The translations under genes and the position numbers were made by a program. A stretch of DNA of 50,315 nt, taken from NCBI RefSeq assembly GCF_027853915.1, contig NZ_JAQGLA010000053.1, forward strand, positions 1 through 50,315. Direction: 5' to 3'. The notes beneath the pieces are model-generated. The model made no database searches and was not told where the DNA came from. It saw nothing but the letters and a program-made list of their open reading frames with translations. Source of the stretch: Saccharopolyspora oryzae (lineage in GTDB: Bacteria; Actinomycetota; Actinomycetes; Mycobacteriales; Pseudonocardiaceae). Positions 27,330-36,007 of the stretch are shown one piece after another. The first letter of the stretch is position 1. Each line of letters starts with the position of its first letter.

Positions 27330-27800
27330 CAGTGACAAACTCGGGAACAGCAGCTTTTTGGTTTCCGCGACGAATGCGTTGCCCGGGCCGAGGAGGACGC
27401 CCACCAGGTCGTTGTCTCAGTGTCCAGCGCCAACGCAGCGATGGCCTGCACACCGCCCAGGACGAAGATGTCGTCGGCGCCGACCAAGTGCATTGCCACC
27501 ACGCTGATCGACGACGGGATGCCCTCATTCGGCGGTGTCGTCGCGACCACCCGCCCGACACCTGCTACCTCCTCCATCAAGACCGTCCGGTGCGCCGACG
27601 CGGTCAGCGGGTAGCGCCTACCCGGACATAAACCGCAGCGGCGCCGATCGAGATGTTGCACTGTCCCAAGTAGACACCCAGGAGGATTCCGACCTCGAAG
27701 TCCCAGATCGAAATGAAGCACCTTGGCCGTGTCCGCAAGCCGGGCTAAGTCTCCGCTCTGGACATCCATCTCCACACCATCGGCGAAGCCGGTCAAAGGG
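27330..27800 (-). pseudogene. HisD-family dehydrogenase, multiply frameshifted
   Basis: Minus-strand pieces in three frames reconstruct the middle of a histidinol-dehydrogenase-family protein: VGILLGVYLGQCNISIGAA, then GRRYPLTASAHRTVLMEEV, VGADDIFVLGGVQAIAALAL, and finally LLGPGNAFVAETKKLLF. The wording PLTASAH and GVQAIAALALDTET is closer to the sulfopropanediol/sulfolactate dehydrogenase-like branch than to biosynthetic HisD. At least two frameshifts and both ends missing make it a pseudogene. It lies between the two tRNA-Pro-derived sites. Confidence 0.75.
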
Positions 27801-27870
27801 TCCAGAGCAGCTGCAACCAGGACCTATCACTGGACAGCAAGCACGCCGCCAGGCATGACCATTTGACGGG

Positions 27871-27885
27871 AAGTAAAGGAGTCCA
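27871..27885 (+). repeat. Short direct repeat AAGTAAAGGAGTCCA
   Basis: This 15-base string is identical to 28081-28095 and nearly identical to the end of copy A (27166-27179). Three copies within 1 kb in the same orientation mark the decayed insertion zone. Confidence 0.6.
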
Positions 27886-27925
27886 CGACCGACATGCTCG
27901 GCGCGAACCATCCGCCACAGATCAC

Positions 27926-27967
27926 AAAAAGAGGATCCCCGCAGGCTCTGACCTGCGGGGATCCTCT
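27926..27967 (-). terminator. Terminator behind tRNA-Pro remnant B
   Basis: Perfect 16-bp stem (AGAGGATCCCCGCAGG and complement), six-base loop, then five T residues on the minus strand. It lies seven bases beyond the acceptor end of the tRNA-Pro remnant, where a native tRNA terminator would be. Confidence 0.88.
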
Positions 27968-27973
27968 CCACCG

Positions 27974-28023
27974 TCGGGACGGCGGGATTCGAACCCACGA
28001 CCCCTTGACCCCCAGCCAAGTGC
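27974..28023 (-). pseudogene. tRNA-Pro(GGG) 3' half
   Basis: On the minus strand the anticodon arm CTTGG-CTGGGGG-TCAAG (anticodon GGG), variable loop, T-arm with loop TTCGAAT, and acceptor strand CGTCCCG with discriminator A are all readable. One T-stem pair is mismatched. The 5' acceptor strand CGGGACG and the D-arm are absent: homology stops just before the anticodon stem and is replaced by unrelated sequence. Such 3' halves are what remains at the attachment end of elements that integrate into tRNA genes. Confidence 0.75.
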
Positions 28024-28028
28024 GGAGT

Positions 28029-28095
28029 CAACGGCGTGCTCAAGCTCATTCTTCGAGGTCGCCTTCCAATGTACTCAGCGAAGTAAAGGAGTCCA
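28029..28095 (-). repeat. tRNA-Pro-adjacent direct repeat, copy B
   Basis: This segment is the diverged partner of 27112-27179 and ends with AAGTAAAGGAGTCCA. On the minus strand a short frame VDSFTSLSTLEGDLEE runs through it and stops; the equivalent in copy A is broken. It may be the C-terminal end of a lost gene that was duplicated with the tRNA fragment. From 28096 to 28623 I see no gene. Confidence 0.5.
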
Positions 28096-28623
28096 TCGAC
28101 TCGGCACCTGTCGGAGATGGCTCCCAGATAACGCGCTGAAGGCATCGAGCAAAGGTTCCCTCAGCCACCGTTTGCCATGGAACCCGAAGGCACACCAGGA
28201 GATCGCAACCTAGCCAACGGGGTCAGTCTCGAAGCCCCCTCCCGGGGGCCCGTATAGCGCTACCTCCGAAACTCTATCCGTAGGCAGTGATCAACCGGGC
28301 GCCTAGCCCAGGCCTCGAAAGTTTGGCGAGCATGGCGAGGCGGCGCTAGACCTCGCAGGGCGCCGATGTCGCGTCGATGCTGCGGACGAGACGTTCGCGA
28401 CTGGTACGGAGGATAAATTGCAGTCGTTCCCGTCGTGTGCGCCTGGGCGCCCCCGGGCCCACACGACTGATCTCCGACGATCACGAGCCACAGCCTTGGC
28501 CAGCAGCTGCAGAGGGTAGGCAGGGTCCCAGCGACTGCACCTCCTTGGCACGCCCCCGCTCGGAGAACTACGGCGTCCCTTTTGTCAGGTGTTCTGACCA
28601 TCCCTCTGGGACGGCTCGTCCTT

Positions 28624-28921
28624 TCAGTCGATGTCGACCAGCCGCTGCAGCAGCTCGCGCATCGCCCGGGGGATGTCGACCGCGCCGGGGCTGAGCGAGA
28701 TTCCGGCATCGCCCGGCAGCACGTTGTGGCGCCGCTGGATCTCCGGATGCAGTTCCTGCTTCAGGAAGGCGAGGAAGTTGTCCGCCCACGGCTTGGTAGC
28801 GACTTCGAAGAACCAATCCACCCTGGACCGCTCCACCGCCGGCGCCCAGGTGGGTTCGCAAGTACTCCCCCATCCAGTCCGTCGTGTACGCCATCATCGC
28901 GATCGTCTTGTCCTCGGTCAT
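28624..28921 (-). pseudogene. Unknown small protein split by a frameshift
   Basis: The N-terminal part starts MTEDKTIAMMAYTTDWMGEY in one frame; near 28840 the sense passes to another frame with RVDWFFEVATKPWADNFLAF and ends MRELLQRLVDID at 28624. Joined, it would be about 98 residues. The two pieces are both protein-like and adjacent, so a frameshift in one gene is the simplest reading. I do not recognise the family. Confidence 0.5.
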
Positions 28922-28999
28922 GGTCTTCCCGATCAAGAAGGTCCGCTGATCACCACCCAACCGGCCTGTCCCCGGGCTCGGCGCCCTGGGACAGGCCGA

Positions 29000-29779
29000 T
29001 CATGACGGAGATCCCGGCGTCGGCGCGGTGCGCGAGGCGATCAGTCCACCGTCGGCGACGAGGTCGACGCCGTTAATCCAGGATGCTTCGTCGGACAGGA
29101 GGAACGCTGCGGGGGCGGCGATCTCGTCGGCGCTCGCGTGTCTGCCCACGAGGTGCTCCGAGCGCTCCACGGATCCGTTCATCGAGGATTGGAAATCACC
29201 CAGGATCGGTGTGTGCACGGGTCCCGGGCTGATCGTGTTGCTCCGCACTCCCCGCGGCAGCAATCGGGCGGCGAGAACCTTCCCGTGGTGGATCAGCAAC
29301 TTCTTCGACAGGTCGTAGGCGCGGGGACCGGTCAGGCCTTCCCGTTGCGCCCAGCCTTGCAGGTCTTCGTCTGCGAGTTCGGCCAACTCCGCGACCTGGT
29401 CGGCGTACTCAGGGTGGTGGCCGGCGAGGGAGGCGACGCTGACGATGGCACCGCCCTCCAGCGAGTCCAGCAGGGCTTCGGTCAGCCGGCGGGGCGCCAG
29501 CCAGTTGACCGCGAGCACCGTGGCGGCATCGGCCGTGCCCGGAACACCGGCCACGTGCGCGAGGCCTTCGAGCCGCGGGAATCGACTGCGCAGTTGGTCG
29601 ACCGCGACCGCGAGGGCCTGCGGATCGGTGAGGTCGCAGCAGATCGGTTCAACGCCTTCCGGCATCTCGGCCGCCCGGTCCACACCGATCACTTGCAGTC
29701 CTGCTCCCACCAGCCGGGTGGCCAGTGCCGCGCCAATTCCGGATCCTGCTCCGGTGACCAGAACGGGCCGGGAAGCCAT
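29000..29779 (-). CDS. SDR oxidoreductase, coniferyl-alcohol-dehydrogenase-like
   Basis: 259-residue short-chain dehydrogenase. TGAGSGIG is the cofactor turn, VASLAGHH carries the catalytic Ser, and YDLSKK the Tyr/Lys. A long insertion (YADQVAELAELADEDLQGWA) before the YDLSK motif and the ending WINGVDLVADGGL resemble the 3-alpha-hydroxysteroid / coniferyl-alcohol dehydrogenase subgroup. ATG 29779 is preferred because GGAGG lies just upstream; ATG 29794 has none. Last gene of the leftward operon, 18 bases after the previous stop. Confidence 0.85.
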   Translation of the reverse strand: MASRPVLVTGAGSGIGAALATRLVGAGLQVIGVDRAAEMPEGVEPICCDLTDPQALAVAVDQLRSRFPRLEGLAHVAGVPGTADAATVLAVNWLAPRRLTEALLDSLEGGAIVSVASLAGHHPEYADQVAELAELADEDLQGWAQREGLTGPRAYDLSKKLLIHHGKVLAARLLPRGVRSNTISPGPVHTPILGDFQSSMNGSVERSEHLVGRHASADEIAAPAAFLLSDEASWINGVDLVADGGLIASRTAPTPGSPS

Positions 29780-29797
29780 CGCATCCTCCGTCATCTC

Positions 29798-30562
29798 TCA
29801 GTTTCCAGCCATTCTCAACAACGGGACGGCAGCGGGCGTGCCATCCGGGGCGAGTGCCTCGGGCACCCGTGCCGCTCGGTATCGAGTCAGCGGCGCACCC
29901 GGCTGCAAGACGTAGACACCGCCTGCAGCGTGATCGTCCACAATGGCTGTGGCAACGTTCTCCGCGCGGAGCAGGGGAAACCCGGCTTCGCGGAACTCGT
30001 CGGGCACCAGCGGCGTGTCAACGAAGCCGGGGCACAGAGCCGAGAGAGCAATGCCTTCAGCAGCCAAGTCGTGTGCCAGTGCGCGCACCAGCCCGACGAC
30101 CGCGTGCTTGCTGGCCGTGTACAGCGGATCCTGCGGCCACCGGCTGATACCCGCCAAAGACGCTGTGACGACGATGCGGCCACCACCGGCGCGGCGAAGC
30201 GCCGGAACCGACTCGCGCAACCCGTGCCAAGTGCCCTTGACGTTCACACCGAGCACCAGGTCGACCGTCGCGCCGTCTACCGCCAACGGGCACGCCGCCG
30301 GTCGTGCCAGGCCTGCACCGAGGTTCACGAACTTCAGCGGACCGAGTTCCTCGGCCGCGGCGACCGCGGCTGCGACCTGTTCGGGATCGCGGACGTCGGT
30401 GCGAACGAACCGCACGTCCGCCTCGTCCTCGAGGCGCTGGCCGCACGGGTCGACATCGGCCACCACGACCGAGTGCCCGCGCGCCACCAGTTCTCCCGCG
30501 ACCGCGCGCCCGATTCCGCTCGCTCCCCCGGTGACCAGTGCCGAACCGCGTTCCGGACCCAT
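29798..30562 (-). CDS. SDR family oxidoreductase
   Basis: 254-residue classical SDR: TGGASGIG turn, VADVD acidic residue for NAD(H), Ser in VTASLAG, and YTASK. The usual NNAG motif is replaced by NLGAG. The C-terminus (GVYVLQPGAPLTRYR) resembles 15-hydroxyprostaglandin-dehydrogenase-type SDRs. GGAGGAG precedes the ATG. The gap to the next upstream SDR is 71 bases. Probably oxidises a secondary alcohol in the P450 pathway. Confidence 0.85.
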   Translation of the reverse strand: MGPERGSALVTGGASGIGRAVAGELVARGHSVVVADVDPCGQRLEDEADVRFVRTDVRDPEQVAAAVAAAEELGPLKFVNLGAGLARPAACPLAVDGATVDLVLGVNVKGTWHGLRESVPALRRAGGGRIVVTASLAGISRWPQDPLYTASKHAVVGLVRALAHDLAAEGIALSALCPGFVDTPLVPDEFREAGFPLLRAENVATAIVDDHAAGGVYVLQPGAPLTRYRAARVPEALAPDGTPAAVPLLRMAGN

Positions 30563-30633
30563 GTGCTCTCCTCCGCGCAGCGGTGGTGGCCCGCGAAGGA
30601 ACTCGGGCCACCACCGTCCGATGTGGATACCGA

Positions 30634-31416
30634 TCAGGCGCTTCCTGCGCTCATCCCGCCGTCCATCCGCAGGTACGCGCCCGTCATGTAGGAGGAGTCG
30701 TCGCTGGCCAGGAACGCCACCGAGGCGGCGACCTCCTCGGGGTTGCCGTACCGTCCCATCGCGGTCAGAGCCGTGTACGCCTGCTTGGCCGCATCCGGAG
30801 CCCCCGGGGCCGCGCCTTCTTCGATCGTTCGCATCATCGGGGATTCGATGACGCCCGGAGCGACGGCGTTGACGCGGATGCCCGCAGGAGCCAGCTCGCC
30901 GGCCGCCGCCTTGGTCAGTCCGATGATCGCGTGCTTGCTCGCCGAGTAGCTCGCGATGAGCGGAACTCCCATGACACCGGCGACGGAGGCCATGTTGACG
31001 ATCACGCCGCCGCCCTGTTCGGTCATGATCGGAGCCGCGTGCTTGATGCCGAGGAACACGCTGCGCACGTTGACGCCCATGACGCGGTCCCAGTCATCGT
31101 CCGGGAATTCGGTGATCGGCCCGATGGCGGCCTGGATCCCGGCGTTGTTGAACAACACGTCCACGCGGCCGAACGTGGCCTTCGCGGCCTCGAGGTAGGA
31201 CGCGGCGCCGGATCCGGTCGCGACGTCGGCCTCGACGGTGAGAACCTTCGCGCCTTCCGCTTCCGCGGCGGCCTTGCTGTCGTCGAGCGGGGTCCGGCCA
31301 CTGCCGACCAAGGTGAGGTCGGCGCCTTCCCGGGCCAGCCGGACCGCGGTCGCGCGGCCGAGTTCGCCCGCCGCACCGGTGATGACGATGGACTTGCCTT
31401 CGAGGCGCTTGGTCAT
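30634..31416 (-). CDS. SDR family oxidoreductase
   Basis: 260-residue classical SDR with TGAAGELG cofactor turn, NNAGIQ, Ser in NMASVAG, and YSASK. The tail MTGAYLRMDGGMSAG is the common closing motif of this family. It follows the aldehyde dehydrogenase gene after 107 bases; a 7-bp hairpin (31505-31522, ACCGGGC arms) directly after the aldehyde dehydrogenase stop could lower expression of the three SDR genes relative to the upstream genes. Confidence 0.87.
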   Translation of the reverse strand: MTKRLEGKSIVITGAAGELGRATAVRLAREGADLTLVGSGRTPLDDSKAAAEAEGAKVLTVEADVATGSGAASYLEAAKATFGRVDVLFNNAGIQAAIGPITEFPDDDWDRVMGVNVRSVFLGIKHAAPIMTEQGGGVIVNMASVAGVMGVPLIASYSASKHAIIGLTKAAAGELAPAGIRVNAVAPGVIESPMMRTIEEGAAPGAPDAAKQAYTALTAMGRYGNPEEVAASVAFLASDDSSYMTGAYLRMDGGMSAGSA

Positions 31417-31523
31417 GGCGTCGTTGCCTTTCCGTCAGCTGCCGTGCGCGCACAGCGGTGGAATTGCTCCTGATGAGGAAGTGGTGGCGGGAGTACCGCC
31501 GGATACCGGGCGCTGGCCCGGTC

Positions 31524-32987
31524 TCAGCCGAGGATCGAGGTGACCTCGGTGAACTCGTCGATGCCGAACCGGCCGAGCTCGCGGCCCAGGCCGGACAGCC
31601 CGTATCCCCCGAAGGGTGCATCGAAGTGGTCGCGGGTGCGCACTCCGTTGATCTTGACCTGCCCGGTACGCAGCCGGTGGGCTACGGACAGGGCGCGAGC
31701 GCGGTCCGCGGACCACACGCCGCCGGAGAGTCCGAAGGGGGTGCTGTTGGCGATGGTGACGGCGCCGTCCTCGTCGTCGTAGGGCTGCACGACCAGGACG
31801 GGGCCGAAGACCTCCTCCTGCGCGATCGGCATCTCGGAAGTGACGTCGGAGAACACCGTCGGGGAAAGGTAGTACCCGGTGGCCAGCCCTGGTGGAGCCT
31901 CCGCTCCCCCGGCGATCAGGCGAGCACCGGAGCGCAGCGCTCCACCGATGTGCTCCCGCACCGATTCGCGTTGCGCCGCGTTCACGACCGGCCCCATCGT
32001 GACGCCCGGCTCGAACGGGTCCCCCACGACGATGCGGCCCACCTCGGCGACGAGGCGTTCCTCCACCCCGGCGAGGAGCCGCCGTGGCACGAGCAGTCGC
32101 GACAGCGCGTTGCACGCTTGGCCGCTGTTCACGAACGCCTGGGACACCGCGCTAGGGATCGCGGTGTCCAAGTCGGCGTCGTCGAGCAGGACGTTGGCCG
32201 ATTTTCCGCCGAGTTCCAGGCAAACCCGCTTGATGCCCTGCGCGGCGACTTGCCCCACTCGCGCACCGGATTCGACGCTTCCGGTCAGCGAGACCACGGA
32301 GACCAGCGGATGGGAAACCATTGCCTCCCCCACCACAGAACCGCGCCCGGGCACGAGGTTGAACACGCCAGGCGGGATTCCGGACTCGGCAACGCATTCC
32401 GCGAAAGCGAAGCCGTTGAGCGGCGCCACCGCACTCGGTTTGAGCACGACGGTGCAGCCCGCCACGAGAGCCGGGCCCACCTTCGCGGCGATCTGGTGCA
32501 GGGGAAAGTTCCACGGCGTGATGGCGGCGACCACTCCGGCGGGTTGTCGCACCACCAGCGAGTTGCCAACCGACTCCTCCCACTCGTAGCTTTTCGCAGC
32601 GCGGGCGGTCGCTTCCAGGACCCCGACGGGCATCGTCGCCTGGGCTGTGGTCGCCTGCTCCAGCGGCATCCCGACCTCGCTCGCGATGAGACCTCCGAGT
32701 GCGTTCCGGCGGGAGTCCAGCGCCGCTGCGAGCCGCTCGACCGCGGCTATCCGCTCGTCGCGAGGGGTCTCCGACCATTCCCGGAACGCCCGGTGCGCGG
32801 CTTGAACAGCGCGATCGGTGTCCACGTCGTCCCCGTTGACCACACTCGCGACGACCTTCTCGGTGGACGGGCTCTCCACGTCGGTCCGGCCGGTGCCGTT
32901 CGGTTCGACCCAAGCACCGTCGATGTAGAGGTGGTCGCGGTCGCGGACTTCCGACAGGTCGGCGACCGCGTGGCTGGCCGCCGTCAT
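31524..32987 (-). CDS. Aldehyde dehydrogenase family protein
   Basis: 487-residue NAD(P)-dependent aldehyde dehydrogenase. The general base Glu is in LELGGKSAN and the catalytic Cys in FVNSGQACNA; TPWNFPLHQ is the cofactor-proximal motif and GGYGLSGLGRELG the C-terminal signature. The start overlaps the P450 stop by four bases (ATGA), so the two are translated together. It would convert an aldehyde formed after P450 hydroxylation to an acid for CoA activation. Confidence 0.92.
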   Translation of the reverse strand: MTAASHAVADLSEVRDRDHLYIDGAWVEPNGTGRTDVESPSTEKVVASVVNGDDVDTDRAVQAAHRAFREWSETPRDERIAAVERLAAALDSRRNALGGLIASEVGMPLEQATTAQATMPVGVLEATARAAKSYEWEESVGNSLVVRQPAGVVAAITPWNFPLHQIAAKVGPALVAGCTVVLKPSAVAPLNGFAFAECVAESGIPPGVFNLVPGRGSVVGEAMVSHPLVSVVSLTGSVESGARVGQVAAQGIKRVCLELGGKSANVLLDDADLDTAIPSAVSQAFVNSGQACNALSRLLVPRRLLAGVEERLVAEVGRIVVGDPFEPGVTMGPVVNAAQRESVREHIGGALRSGARLIAGGAEAPPGLATGYYLSPTVFSDVTSEMPIAQEEVFGPVLVVQPYDDEDGAVTIANSTPFGLSGGVWSADRARALSVAHRLRTGQVKINGVRTRDHFDAPFGGYGLSGLGRELGRFGIDEFTEVTSILG

Positions 32988-34219
32988 GACTTCCCTCCGC
33001 GGCGGGTCTCAACCGGCATCGACTTGATGCCGCGGAACCAGTTCGACAGCAGTCGCACCGGCTCCGCCGCGAGCTCGAAGCGGATGCCGCGGGCGTGCAG
33101 TTCCTGGTAGAAGGTGCGGATCTCCAGCCGGGCGAGGTGCGCGCCGAGGCAGAAGTGCGAACCGGAGCCGAAGGCGAGGTGCCGGTTCGGGGTGCGGTCC
33201 AGCCGGAAGGTGTCGGGTTCGTCGAAGACCCGCTCGTCGCGGTTGGCCGAGCTGAACCAGAGCACGACCTTCTCGCCGGCCCGGATCTGCTGGCCGTGCA
33301 GCTCGGTGTCGACCAGCGCGGTGCGCCGCATGTTGATCACCGGGCTGACCCAGCGCAGCATCTCCTCCATGCCGGGGGTGAGCAGGTCTGGATCGGCTGC
33401 GAGCCGGCCCCACTGGCCGGTCTGGCCGAGGATCGCCACCGAGCCGGACAGCAGGTTGCGGGTGGTCTCGTTGCCGGCCACGGTCAGCAGCAGGAAGTAC
33501 GGGTCGAGCTCGTCCGGCTGCAGCCGCTGTCCTTCGACCTCAGCGTGCACCAGCAGGCTCACCAGGTCGTCGCGCGGCTCCTTCCGGCGCTCCGCGGCGA
33601 GGCCGTGGAAGTAGTCGAACAGTTCCGTGCGCGCCTTCGCGAGGCTGTCCGGGTCCGGTGCGTGGTCGGGATCCTCGCTGGCGATCATGTTGGTCCAGCG
33701 CAGCAGCAGCGGCGCGTCCTCGCGGGGGACGCCGAGCATCGTGGCGAAGATCAGCAGCGGCAGCCGCTCGGAAACGAGTTCGACGAAGTCGAACTGCCCC
33801 TGGTCGACGGCTTCGTCCAGCAGCGCCGTGGTCACCTCGTGGACGCGATCCCGCCAGTTCTCGACCCGCTTGGCGGTGAAGCTGCCGACGGTGATCCGCC
33901 GCAGCAGGAGGTGGCGCGGATCGTCCATGTTGTGCATCGAGTGCGCCTTGCCCTCGGCACGGCGGCTCTGGATCTGCGTGCCGTCCGCAGACGAGAACAC
34001 CGCCGCGTTCTTCGCTACCGCGTCGACGTCCGCGTACCGGGTGACGGACCAGAACCCAGGTCCGTCACCGGGCTCGTCGTTCCAGAACAGCGGGGCGCGG
34101 TCGCGCAGCACGCGGAAGGCGGCGTCGTCCTCGCCCGCCGCGAACATCGCCATGTCCATCAAGTCGATGTCGGCGAGATCCGGTCCGGCGTTGGGAAGAG
34201 CTGTCGTCGTTTCAGCCAT
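32984..34219 (-). CDS. Cytochrome P450
   Basis: 411-residue soluble bacterial class I P450. The haem-binding loop FGSGSHFCLGAHLAR has the axial Cys, the oxygen-activation helix reads TVAGNETTRNL, and EMLR in GMEEMLRWVSP is the ExxR motif. Electron partners are encoded 7 kb away in the divergent arm (ferredoxin at 41480 and reductase at 41671). GAGGAG six bases before the ATG overlaps the upstream stop region. The substrate is unknown; the AGNET variant is common in CYP families acting on terpenoids and steroids, which is only a weak hint. Confidence 0.92.
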   Translation of the reverse strand: MAETTTALPNAGPDLADIDLMDMAMFAAGEDDAAFRVLRDRAPLFWNDEPGDGPGFWSVTRYADVDAVAKNAAVFSSADGTQIQSRRAEGKAHSMHNMDDPRHLLLRRITVGSFTAKRVENWRDRVHEVTTALLDEAVDQGQFDFVELVSERLPLLIFATMLGVPREDAPLLLRWTNMIASEDPDHAPDPDSLAKARTELFDYFHGLAAERRKEPRDDLVSLLVHAEVEGQRLQPDELDPYFLLLTVAGNETTRNLLSGSVAILGQTGQWGRLAADPDLLTPGMEEMLRWVSPVINMRRTALVDTELHGQQIRAGEKVVLWFSSANRDERVFDEPDTFRLDRTPNRHLAFGSGSHFCLGAHLARLEIRTFYQELHARGIRFELAAEPVRLLSNWFRGIKSMPVETRRGGKS

Positions 34220-34229
34220 CTGGCGCTCC

Positions 34230-35960
34230 TCAGTCGACGACCGTGACGGTGCCGGTGGCGCCGTCCACGGTCACGGTCTGGCCGTCGCGCAGGCGCCGGC
34301 TCGCGTCCGCGGCCGACACCACGCAGGGCACTCCCAATTCGCGGCTGACGATCACGGCGTGGCTGACCGTGGCGCCCTGGTCCACCACGACCCCCGATGC
34401 CGCCACGAACAACGGCGTCCACGACGAATCGGTGATGCTGGTGACCAGCACCTCGCCCGCTTCCAGCCCGCGCGGATCGGCGGGGTCGCTGACGATGCGC
34501 ACCCGGCCGGTGACGGTGCCCGGGCAGCCCGGCACGCCCTGCAGCACCTCTCCGGGCTCGACCGGCGAGACGTCGGAGGTCCGGCGGCGCCACGTCTGCA
34601 CCGGCGGGACCTCGCCCGCGACGATGAACGGCGCCTCGAGCTCGCCGAGCTCGGCCATCTGCGCCTTGCGCTCGGGCACCAGGTGAGCGAGCGAGTCCGG
34701 ATCGGCCAGCAGCTCGGTCCACTCGTCGTCGGTCAACAGCCCGAAATCCTCGATCTCAGCGAACACCCCGCGCTCGACGAAGCGGCGCCCCAGCTCCCGC
34801 ATCGCCACGCGGCCCTCGTGCACCAGGGTGATGACGTTGGACTTGGTCCTCTCCCGGCTGGTGAGGAACGTCTTCGCGGACTGCACGGCCGCGAGGAACT
34901 GGCCGTGCAATTCGGGCTGGTCGGCAAGCTTGCTCGCGATCTGCTCGATCGCGAGCTCGCGTTCCCGGGCGAGCCGGTCCCGCGCGAGCACCGGATCCGC
35001 CTCGTCGGGGGCGTTGCGCATCCGGTCGATGGCCGCCCACGCCAGTTCCGGGTGGGTCTCGAAGGTCCGCGACCGCATCTCGTACTCGTTGAAACCGCGC
35101 GCCCCGAAGTCGAAGACGAACTGGTCGAACGCGGCGACGAACCGCTCACCTGCCGCACCGAGCGCCGCCAGCCGGTCGCGCAGCCCCAGCAAACCTGCGT
35201 CAAATGCCGCGGCGAGCTCGGTGGAGCCGCGCACCGTCCGCGACAGCTTCCACAACGCGGACGCGGGTTTGGCGCTGTCGACCTCGCCGAGCCCCGAGAT
35301 GAACTTGGTGACCAGGGCGGGGTCACCCAGTTCTGCTGCGACGGCGCCCAGAATTCCCGGTGCCACGAGGGAGCAGTGGGTGACGAAGATGTGGTCGACC
35401 CACAGCCCGCGCCAGTAGGTGTTGATGAGGTGGCGGGTGCGTTCGAGCAGCTCGGCGTCGCTGAGCTCGCGGAGGTCGGGCCGCTCGGCGCGGATGGACT
35501 TGATCTTCTCGGCGGTCTCCTGCAGCCCGTCGACCTCGGTCGCGGTGAGGATCCATTCGAGGGTCTTGCCGCTGCGTTCGGCGTGCACCGGGCTTTCGTC
35601 GTCCGGCCCCGGCACGTACGGAGGGGCGCTCGCCGCCTCAGCGCCGAAGAACGTCGCGTCGATGGCCTCCGGCGACAGCCCCGGGACGCGCGCCCCGAAG
35701 ATCCGTGTGATGCTCACGTTCAGGTAGGCGTAGCCGCCGAAAACACCGAGCGATTCCATGACACCCGGGGTGAACTCGTCGGCGTCGACCGCGCCGAAGC
35801 GTTCCAGAGCCTCGATCCAACCGGGCTCCGCGTGCGGAATTCCCCAGATGGTCCAGGAGAACGGCGCCACCGGATCCGGGAACACCTCGCCGACGTTGCC
35901 GCGGGTGTAGATCGGGAACTCCGGGCTCGGATCGTTGTCCACAACCCAACGCTGGGGCAT
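34230..35960 (-). CDS. PEP-utilizing (phosphohistidine) swivel-domain protein without ATP-grasp
   Basis: 576-residue protein. The last 100 residues are a PEP-utilizing mobile domain with the phosphorylatable His in GATVSHAVIVSRELG, followed by PCVVSA. The N-terminal 450 residues are mostly helical, start RWVVDNDPSPEFPIYTRGN, and resemble the substrate-binding domain of rifampin phosphotransferase-like enzymes. The ATP-grasp nucleotide-binding domain that normally precedes these is missing, so the protein cannot charge its own His in the usual way. A separate protein at 39773 carries an ATP-grasp and a swivel domain. By analogy with phenylphosphate synthase, whose subunits are split this way, it may phosphorylate a hydroxylated substrate. 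GAGGAG precedes the ATG. Confidence 0.75.
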   Translation of the reverse strand: MPQRWVVDNDPSPEFPIYTRGNVGEVFPDPVAPFSWTIWGIPHAEPGWIEALERFGAVDADEFTPGVMESLGVFGGYAYLNVSITRIFGARVPGLSPEAIDATFFGAEAASAPPYVPGPDDESPVHAERSGKTLEWILTATEVDGLQETAEKIKSIRAERPDLRELSDAELLERTRHLINTYWRGLWVDHIFVTHCSLVAPGILGAVAAELGDPALVTKFISGLGEVDSAKPASALWKLSRTVRGSTELAAAFDAGLLGLRDRLAALGAAGERFVAAFDQFVFDFGARGFNEYEMRSRTFETHPELAWAAIDRMRNAPDEADPVLARDRLARERELAIEQIASKLADQPELHGQFLAAVQSAKTFLTSRERTKSNVITLVHEGRVAMRELGRRFVERGVFAEIEDFGLLTDDEWTELLADPDSLAHLVPERKAQMAELGELEAPFIVAGEVPPVQTWRRRTSDVSPVEPGEVLQGVPGCPGTVTGRVRIVSDPADPRGLEAGEVLVTSITDSSWTPLFVAASGVVVDQGATVSHAVIVSRELGVPCVVSAADASRRLRDGQTVTVDGATGTVTVVD

Positions 35961-36007
35961 AGGGACTCCTCTTGGTCAGGGCCGGCTCGTGCCGGCCGAC
36001 TGGTCCA

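Noticed and set aside
27974..28050. A functional tRNA-Pro
   Set aside because: The 5' half is missing and one T-stem pair is broken.
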